A stretch of DNA of 64,000 nt from Romanomermis culicivorax (Eukaryota; Nematoda; Enoplea; Mermithida; Mermithidae). The DNA lies in NCBI GenBank assembly GCA_963922205.1, contig CAWUHX010000235.1:413918-477917 (forward strand). The letters are read 5' to 3'. Under the pieces are notes generated by a model. It had not been told where the DNA came from. It worked only from the letters and a program-made list of their open reading frames with translations, and searched no databases. Each line of letters begins with the position of its first letter. Position 1 is the first letter of the stretch. This document shows positions 42,001-51,000 of this stretch, piece by piece. The position numbers and the translations under genes were made by a program.

Positions 42001-45000
42001 TTCTTGAAATAAATGTTTGGAAAATTGATTTTCCAGCGTCGCCGAAGGTCAATACACAAAAATTTTTCCCGGCTTTTGCGCCGGAACGATTCACATCTTT
42101 TTTGGGCTTTCACTTGTCATCATGGAGGAATTAACCATTGCTTTATCATCTAATACAAATTCATTATGCTATTGGATAGTTTTCTAGACAAATTGTTCCA
42201 CAATGCTTGTCAATTAGACTTGAAACTCGAAAATTTTGATTTTTTGTTCAGTTTTAATGATTTTTTTTGCAGTTATAAATAAAATTTGAAAATTACACTG
42301 ATTTGGTTATTAATCTTTGTCCATGACATAGAGGAACACAGGTTACTTATTTATACCTATTTTTGCTACGTACAAATGAAATATTGGCTGTCGTTTGTAC
42401 ATGTGCAAATGGGTCATGTACAAAAAAAACCTGTCCAGAACTCAACTTTGAATAACTTACATTAATTTCAAATATAGGAGAACACAGAGTCATAAAAAAC
42501 AGGTAAAAAAACGCGTATGATTGGCACCAGCACTGGCGCAGGTGCTTAGGCCCCAGCACCAGCAAAAAAGGTGGCACCGGGACATCCCTAAAGTCAACTT
42601 GCATGCAGGGTGGTCCTCCAGAAATCCAGGTCCTAACTTGCATTCCTTCCGCTGCAAGAATCGAAATAGAGGTCCAGGTGAAGGACCCTGTATTTGGACT
42701 GCTGGACTCCACAAAAATATAAAATTGAGAAATATTAAAATATGGCCCATCTGGCTGCCGATTTTCTTCTTTAATAGAAACAAATTAACAATGACCAAAA
42801 ACATAGACACACGGGCCTTTTATGCACGTCGTCTATACAAATCATGGTGGACGCGATTGGCATCAACTTTGGCTAATTTTCACAACCTGGAGATAGACTA
42901 TGTCCATCCCCCGACACGCTAAAGGAAAGACTCTTTCAAAATAAAGAAAAATCCAAATTTTGTCCAAAAATATCAAGAAAAGTGAGAACTTTGGTCAGAA
43001 AAGTTGTTACTTATTCAAAGCATGGAGCACCGGAGTGAGACTTTCTGGCTTAGAGTTATGCGTGAACTACATTAAAATTCACTGAAAATTGGTATGCTTT
43101 TTGTATAGGCTGGCATACATTTGCACGAGTGAAGTAAAATCTAGATGTTTATTTCATCATTGAAAAGGTTCAAAAATCGGAGAATAGGAAGTTCCGATTT
43201 AATTTCAAGAAAATTATTGACATATCTTCAACTGCATAACGAAATATCCAGTGCATACGTGCATATTGGAGGTGGTAAGGGGGTAACCCTCCTACCTGTG
43301 ACCCTGGGTATCTCCTGCATACATGAAATTGGGGGGCAAGTGCTATGGGAACCTCCGCAGAAATCGTCTGCCATATGGCTAACCTTTGGGCGACTCCACC
43401 CCAGGATTTTCCGATCATATGGCTGGCCATATGTCGGCCTTAGGGATCCCCATACTTTTGGCCGGAAAAAAACTAAAAAATGTCAATTTTCGAACAAAAA
43501 ATGGTCAAAAAGGTCAATTTTCTCAGCGCTCGCACCATGAATACATTTTTTCGGTCTCTCCAGAACAAATTACTATTTTTTGAATCATTTTTCGAACTTT
43601 TTTCGGGAAAAAATCCAATTTTTTTCTTTCAGAGACCCCTCCCCCCAAATTTTTTTGATTTACAGACCCGGCCGCAAAAGCGTTGACGGACCCCTCCAGA
43701 AGTCGGCGCCCCGTTACATGTATGATCCCCTTTCTATGAAAAAATTCTCAAACACCCCTTATATTATGTATGATAATCATCCTTGTGGAGCTCTCTTTTT
43801 GTTTTTTGCTCATCCACCATTCCCTCGATGAAACAAGGATCCTCCGCCTGGAAAATAGTTGCCCTACGTATCTGATCGGTGGATGCCTCAAGTATCTCTT
43901 TTTCTAAATATAATCTAGTTACTTATTTTTAGTGCTTATCGTGATCTGTGTTGCTCAGCTCACCGAATGGTAGCTAACGCTAATCAATTGGAAGGAAACG
44001 CAGAGAATTTCGCCGAAATTGGTCGGCTTACGTGCGATTTATTGCCTAGATATTGCGATTTTTGCTTCGATTATATCAATTATGTACCTAGAGAGGATCT
44101 TCATGGTAAAAAATTAGAAATTCGCAATAGAGAACAGCCGGTTCCACGTACTTTGACCGGGCTGCTGCGTCTTCCGAAAATAGATGGATCGGCAACTGTA
44201 ACATTGAGCGTCTTGAGCATTGATTGATCAAAAATGATCACAGAATATTTTCTTTTTATGAAAATTAGCGTTAAAGTTTACAAATATGCTTTTCTAGTAT
44301 AGATGGGACGGATCCACGTTTTTGACTACATGAGGTACGGATATTAATAAATTGCTTCATCAGATCCGGATCACTGCAATCATCGGATCCGAATTAGATC
44401 CAGGCAGCTGAATCCATATCCTCTATATTGCATATACATGTGGAAGAGTAATCGCGTATAAACCTTTAATTATTAAAACTCAAGTTGTATGAATTCATAT
44501 TTCTTTCATAAGTTTAATAGATTTTATGGTAATCATTAAAATAAGGGGGAAATTGAAGCAAGAGCTTGGACAAGTCTGCACCGCGCAGAAATGACCAGAG
44601 AGATTCTGCACCTTCCGTATCAGACGGATTTTTTGGGCTGGTACGGGAAACTTTTACCGAGTTTTTTGTACGGTACGGATTTTTTGATGCACAGCGCAAC
44701 CTAGAGCATGACTATGAGAAAATTCAATGAATTCATGTTCACCGCAGTCGGATAATTCTATTTCTCACTAGCTTTACAGACGTTTCGAATTTTATTCACG
44801 TTGATATGAGATGAGACATAGCGGATTCATAAATCATTCAGGGATAACCGGATGAAACTGCATCTTTGAACTCAACGGCCTTAGCTGTGAAGGAAAAAAT
44901 TACAAATTGTGTTTTAACTATTAATCAAGCGCACAGTACTGAAAAATCTTGAATTTTAATATGTTGAAAAGCCGAAAAATGCATCTTATCATCGATTCTC

Positions 45001-48000
45001 TCAGTAGAAGAGACACCGAAAACTTGGACTGCTTCTCGACATACCTTGGCAAAAAAAATTTTGTACGTAGCTACCCGAGCAAAATTTATTTAGCTTGGTT
45101 GTCATTTTTCAAAAAGGTTGTTTCAATATTTATCATAAATGTTTTTTCACTCCAAAATGCCCAATGATCTTTTATATGCACGCTTTTGAGCTTGTTTTGA
45201 ATTCTCTTCTTCCATTAGTCAGTAATTTGTGTAAATTAAGGGCAAAAGTAAAGATTTTTTAATTTTAGGTCAGGTAATGCTGAATGCAGCAAAATCAACA
45301 ACAATGTTCTTTTTTTGGTCATGTCCATGATCACATATATTCCTGTATAATGTGTCAGTCATTGATTCTGAACTTTTAAAATCAATTATTTTTCTTATTT
45401 TAAGACTTTAAAATGTCTAGTCAAAAAACTATAAATTCGTTCAAATTTAACATTGAATTACACATTTAACTTGCCTTTTTCCTATATTCACTATTATTGT
45501 ACTGTAAAGGCACTGTTTTCCCCAAATCGTGCTTTTTGGGGAAAGATGTATTTTAGTGAATTTTAGAAGGCCATAATCTCAACATTTTTTGGCGATTGGT
45601 GCCGGTTATAACTTTAATAATCATTATTATGTATTACCTAGCTCAGACACGGCTTTTGGCATGTCTACATTCACTAATCACTCAATCTATATATAACAAT
45701 TTTCATCATCTTAAAGGTATTGTCTCATGTTTATTGGTAATCTTCAATATCCTGATATTTAATGAAGATTCACATTTTTTCCTTGAGACATTTTTTGTGA
45801 AAGGTCAATAATGTCAAGTCTCAAAGCTTTTTAAAGCAATTATTCCTTTTTTAACGTAAAATGAATTCAAAGGCTTCATGGAAGTAGTTTTCGGAAATCT
45901 CTACTCTTCTTACTCAGTTAACGAATAAATTACTGGTTCTAAAATTTTTCAAATAATAAAGTTTTAAAAATTACGACTTTCGAACATAAAATTTGAATCC
46001 ATTTCTTGAAATAAATGTTCGAAAAATTGATTTTACAGCATCGCACAATGTCAATACCCAAAAAAAATTTCTGGCGCTTCGCACCGGAAACATTGACATC
46101 TTTTTTGGATTTTTCCTTTTCATCATAGAGGACTTTACTGTCGATTTCTCATGTAATTCAAAGTCATTATGCTCTTGGATAGTTTGCTGGAAAATTTGTT
46201 CCACAATGCTTGTAGATTAGACTTCGATAAAACTCGAAAATTTCAATTTTTCCTCAATTTTAGTGGATTAACGGCTCTAAAAACACCATAAGGTTTGAAA
46301 CAGCTCAAAAACACATAAATAAAGCGTCTATCAGCATTTTTAAGCGAAAAAATGGCTTCGGGAAAATGGAGGAAAAAATTTTGACCCCTTTTCCCATTTG
46401 GGGAAAAGGTCCGGGGGAAAAACAGTGGTAACAGGAGAAAACCTGCAGTACAGAAATTTTTTTTGGCCTTTCTGCACAGTGCAGAAAAAAACACTGCCTA
46501 GAGCTATAATCTTTCTTTGTACTTGTACAAAAAAAGACAAAGTTCTTTTGTGCATATAAAAAATCCAAATCATTTTATAAACGAAATTTTGTTCATGTTC
46601 CCTAGGAAACTCTTCATAGCAGGCACGTATAAGATACGATATTGAAAAATACAAATTTCTCTTATAAGCTTTTCATGCAGAATGAACTTAGAATTCATGT
46701 TGTTTAAACGGCTGAACATAAATTTTCCTCCTTTTTAAATCAAGATCATATGACTTGTTTATAAATATTGGTAAAAAAGAAACTTTAACCAATACTGATA
46801 CTATCACAGTATTTGCACCCTGCAGACGCATTTTCGAAGCTTGGTTGGATGAACCAATCCGAGTCACTATGAAAAACCATGTCTTGACTTGATGTTTTAC
46901 TGCATTTAGAGTCTGGAAAAAAGTTTTCAGACCAGTATATGCTGAAACTCTGTGCTTTGTACAAAAATCTCAACAAAATTTTGTATGAAGTCAAAAATAT
47001 TCATCCCGTAAAAAACACTGAATAACCATTTGAATCATAATTTGTGTGTAGCGCCAGATAGTTTCGTAAAAATTTGCCTCAACAATTCTGAACTCTCAAA
47101 ATTTCTTTTTGCCACCAAAAACACCGTCTTGACGAAAAAATAGTATTCACATATTTCTGATTCGGTTTCATTCTGTTTTCTTATTCTCATCGTATTTCTT
47201 TTTTCCTCCTGAATACATTTGTACTGTGCTCCTTGTGCTTTAATTCTCCAGAACAGGAACCCCGCATTAATCACTGATTGGTTGATGCCAGATGTCCCCA
47301 AGGGCAAAAATCTAGATAGGGGTAAAGTCTTATATGGTAAAGGTGTTAAGTGCTTTTAACATGCCCAGCGTTACTTTTTTTGCTCGCTGCAGGTCCCAGA
47401 GGTTTATATTGCGGTGGCTCCATGAATACGATAGGTCTACAGCGACGCACAAAGTACAAGTCAAATATTCATCAGTATCTTGGTCAATTTTACACTTTAC
47501 TCTCAAATTAGTTAGTAGTTTCTCAAATTTGTTTGATGGCGGTTGCTGAGTCCATGATTGGCTTGTTTTTTTCCCGAATCTATTGGTTCTTCCCAGGTTG
47601 GTTGGTTTGCTGAACTTCTTGGTTGGTTGGCTGACTCCCTGGTTGGCTTTCTTGGCTGTTTGTCAAGTTCGACTCTCGAATTGCTTGCTTCTACCCAAAT
47701 TTTTTTTGGTTGACTCCTTGAATGACTGTTTCCTAAACTTGTAGGTTGCCTCACTGACCAGTTGGTTAGTTGTTTGACTCCTAGATTGATTGGTTGTTTC
47801 ATAAATGGGTCATTTGCCTTCCAGATCATTTGGTTGGTTGTTTCCTAAATTGGTTGGTTGTTTCCCTGATCAGATGGTTGGTTGACTCCCAGATCGGTTG
47901 GTTAGTTTCCAGATCAGTTGGTTGGTTGCTTTCCAAAGTGTTTGGTTGCTTCCCAAATTGGTTGGGTGCTTCCCAAATAGGTAGGTAACTTCCCAGATTA

Positions 48001-51000
48001 GTTGGTTGGTTGTTTTCCCAAATTGGTTGGTTGGTGAATTTTTTCAAGTTGGATGATTGATTGGCTGACTCTATCTCTTTTTCTTCAATTCTCTTCTCGC
48101 TTTTTCTTTCTTTCCTCTTCTCTTTCCTCTCTCTTTTTTCCTTTTTCAATTCCTCTTCCCTCCAGGAAGTGTTGATTTTCTGGAGCCACCCACAGCTGCA
48201 AGCGTAGCTACCGTGCACAAAAATGTAGCTACCCGGTGGCTCGGGTGACCCAGCATTCCTAAGGTATGCTTCTCGATCAGAATTTTCTATTGAGTGCAGG
48301 AAATAGTCAGAAATTTGTCTGCACGGCAAAAAAGACAATACTTAAAAAAAGACTGCTTCCAACTTTCAATTATAATTTATAATTAATTTAATAAAACTGA
48401 CAACTGACATTCTCTTGACTATGTTACGGCCGAGTATATAAATGCAAACTAAAAGAAAATCAGTCTTTGAGAATCGAGACTCAAAGTTGAAACAGTTAAA
48501 TAACCGGTCCCGTCCAATGCACAAATTTTATTTTTTTGATTGAAATCCTTAACGTGATTCCAAATTATTTTTGTATGGTACAGGATTTTTTGTGCACCGC
48601 ACGGTGTGCACGGTGCACAAATTGGGTTAATAACTTTGTGCACTGTGAGAAAAAAATCTGCACTTTCCTGACATGAATTCGTGTGGTGCTGGATCACTGT
48701 CCCTGACATTTGAGCAAGAAGATGAGACTGGAAACTGTTCTAACGTCTGCATTTCAAAATAACTATTCTCTGCGACCAAAAACTGAGGCAAAAAAGCTTA
48801 AACTGTCTAGAAATTTCACTGGCGACATCTTTGTGATCGGTCAAAATAAAAAACTATAGACTGCATTTAATTTATCTTTTGCAGTTTCATATCCTGGGAC
48901 GATGGTAAATGAATGTTTTCAAGACCTATTCCACAGCTTAAGTTTAATTTTTAAGTCTAGAATGATGTTCTGACTTGAGATGATCAATCAGCTAACGAGC
49001 GAGAAAATCAGTTTGAAGTGAATGACGTTCAATTAATTCATGCAAAACAGAAAGAATTCCAGAGCAAAGCGCCATAAATTTCTATGGATTTTGATATTAC
49101 GATGCTGAAAAATAAATTCTGTGAACAGTTATTTACTGAATAAGCGACCTAATTTGCAGTTAATGAAATAACTTTCCATACAAGAACAGAATTTAAAAAT
49201 CAAAATCATATTGCATAAGGTAGACGTTTTAATAGCGCTTTACTGTACAGGCCATTACGTGACAATATATTCTCCTTCTTTCTGTATTTCTTGAACTGTT
49301 TTTTCGCGTATTTTCCGCAGCTCAAGAGCTTGGAATCCGATCTAAACTATTAGTATTAAAAAAGAACTTCACTCTTCAATCCTCTTTCAATCTTCATTAT
49401 GCTTGTCAAAGCATTTTTCTTCTCTAGATCCTTCGAGCCAAGCTTGGACTTTGTATGGATTAGTCGACACTCTTCGACGGATCGAATCTACTTTTCATTC
49501 TACGAAATGCTTACTGAGGAATGATACTCGTCAAAAAATTTCAAAGCTTTTGCTTGATAAATCCATACTCACCAAATCGCTTAGTGTTGTACGAGGGACG
49601 GAGAATGGCAAAAGTAAGAGTCAAAATAAATTGCTTCATCAATTTATGTCGTATTTATTATTTAATAGCTTTCGCGAGATTTTGATTGGATAACGCAATT
49701 TTTCAATTCCTGGATGATTTTCTTTTTCCCCGCCCGATTGACTCAGTGCAATTAACCAAAGAACTATTCGTACAATATTTCGTAAACTTCTATTTCTAGC
49801 TGCTAAAATCTGCTGGGAGTCAAGATCCATGATGGGTGAATTTTTTTCTACTTTAATTTTTTTCAAAATATCTTATAAAAATGCTTGAGTAACAGAAGGC
49901 ATACTCATGTGCCACGCAGCATAAGTCATTTACATTCTATCATGTTATTGGACTTTTAACTAGACATATGCATACGTTATTCCTCCATTGGCTTTCTAAG
50001 ACTATAAAAAGACGAAGTGGGTTAAGATATCCGGATTTGCGGATATCTGGATATGAAAAAATATTCGAATATCCTAACATTTTGTGAAATACTTTCAACA
50101 GAAAGGATGAATAAAAATAGAAAAGTCAGAGCACTCGTAAACAGGCGAGTAATATCAAATCAAACCAATTTTTGAGTTGCACAAATGCGAAGTGATCAAG
50201 TAAAAGAGTTGAGAGCTAGCAATAAACATGTTCATGTTATGCTTTCATTGACAAGCTTGTTGTTTTTGTCCTTATTTTCAGTTTGTCCTATCCTCTGGTT
50301 GACAGTTTCTGCTTGTTTTTACTTTTTTTTTATTCTGGTCCCCTATCCGACGGCTTTTGTTTACAATCATCTACAAAAAACGTATATAAAGTAAATTTTT
50401 TCTTATTGTCCGCTTTCGCAGACTGTTTGGAATTTATCCAATCCCACTCGAAAAACAGTCTGCTGTGTAGGTTATACATTTTCAGCTCATCTAGTTGAGA
50501 GTGTAAATTTCTTATTGTTGTTTCGTACATATTTTTAGATCGTTTTCCTTTTCTTTTTATTTAATATTATTTAATATTGTATTATTATTTTCCTTTCTTG
50601 ACAAATATTTTTTCATCAGCTTGATCACGGAATATACGCTGAAATTTATGAATTAATTTTTCTATCGTCGCACGGCCGCCAAAGTAAAATACAATGTGCT
50701 AAGTTGCGAAGGGCGCCAAATTGTGATACAATCGAATAGACAAAAAAGCCAAACACACTGCACTGGTTTTTCTTATTTACACTTGTCGAATAAGATGTGG
50801 AAAAAAATTCGGCCATCAAGATAGAAAAAACAAGCAAACCGTTTGCCAATTGATACTCAGTAGTTATAGTGCCTGAAATGTTTTCACTAAACATTGATTA
50901 CTCAACGTTTTTCCATGAGTAATTTTGAATTTTAACCTCTCTAATAATTTTTTTTCTCATTTTTCCTCACTTGATTTTTTTTAATTAAGCGAGGCAATTT

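Noticed and set aside
42521-42922. 133-codon frame
   Set aside because: It overlaps the GGCACC repeat and a competing minus-strand frame, with no splice signals or recognisable motif.
47826-48338. 170-codon minus-strand frame rich in Asn, Gln, Pro and Thr
   Set aside because: It is the complement of the minisatellite and pyrimidine tract; no start context or splice support.
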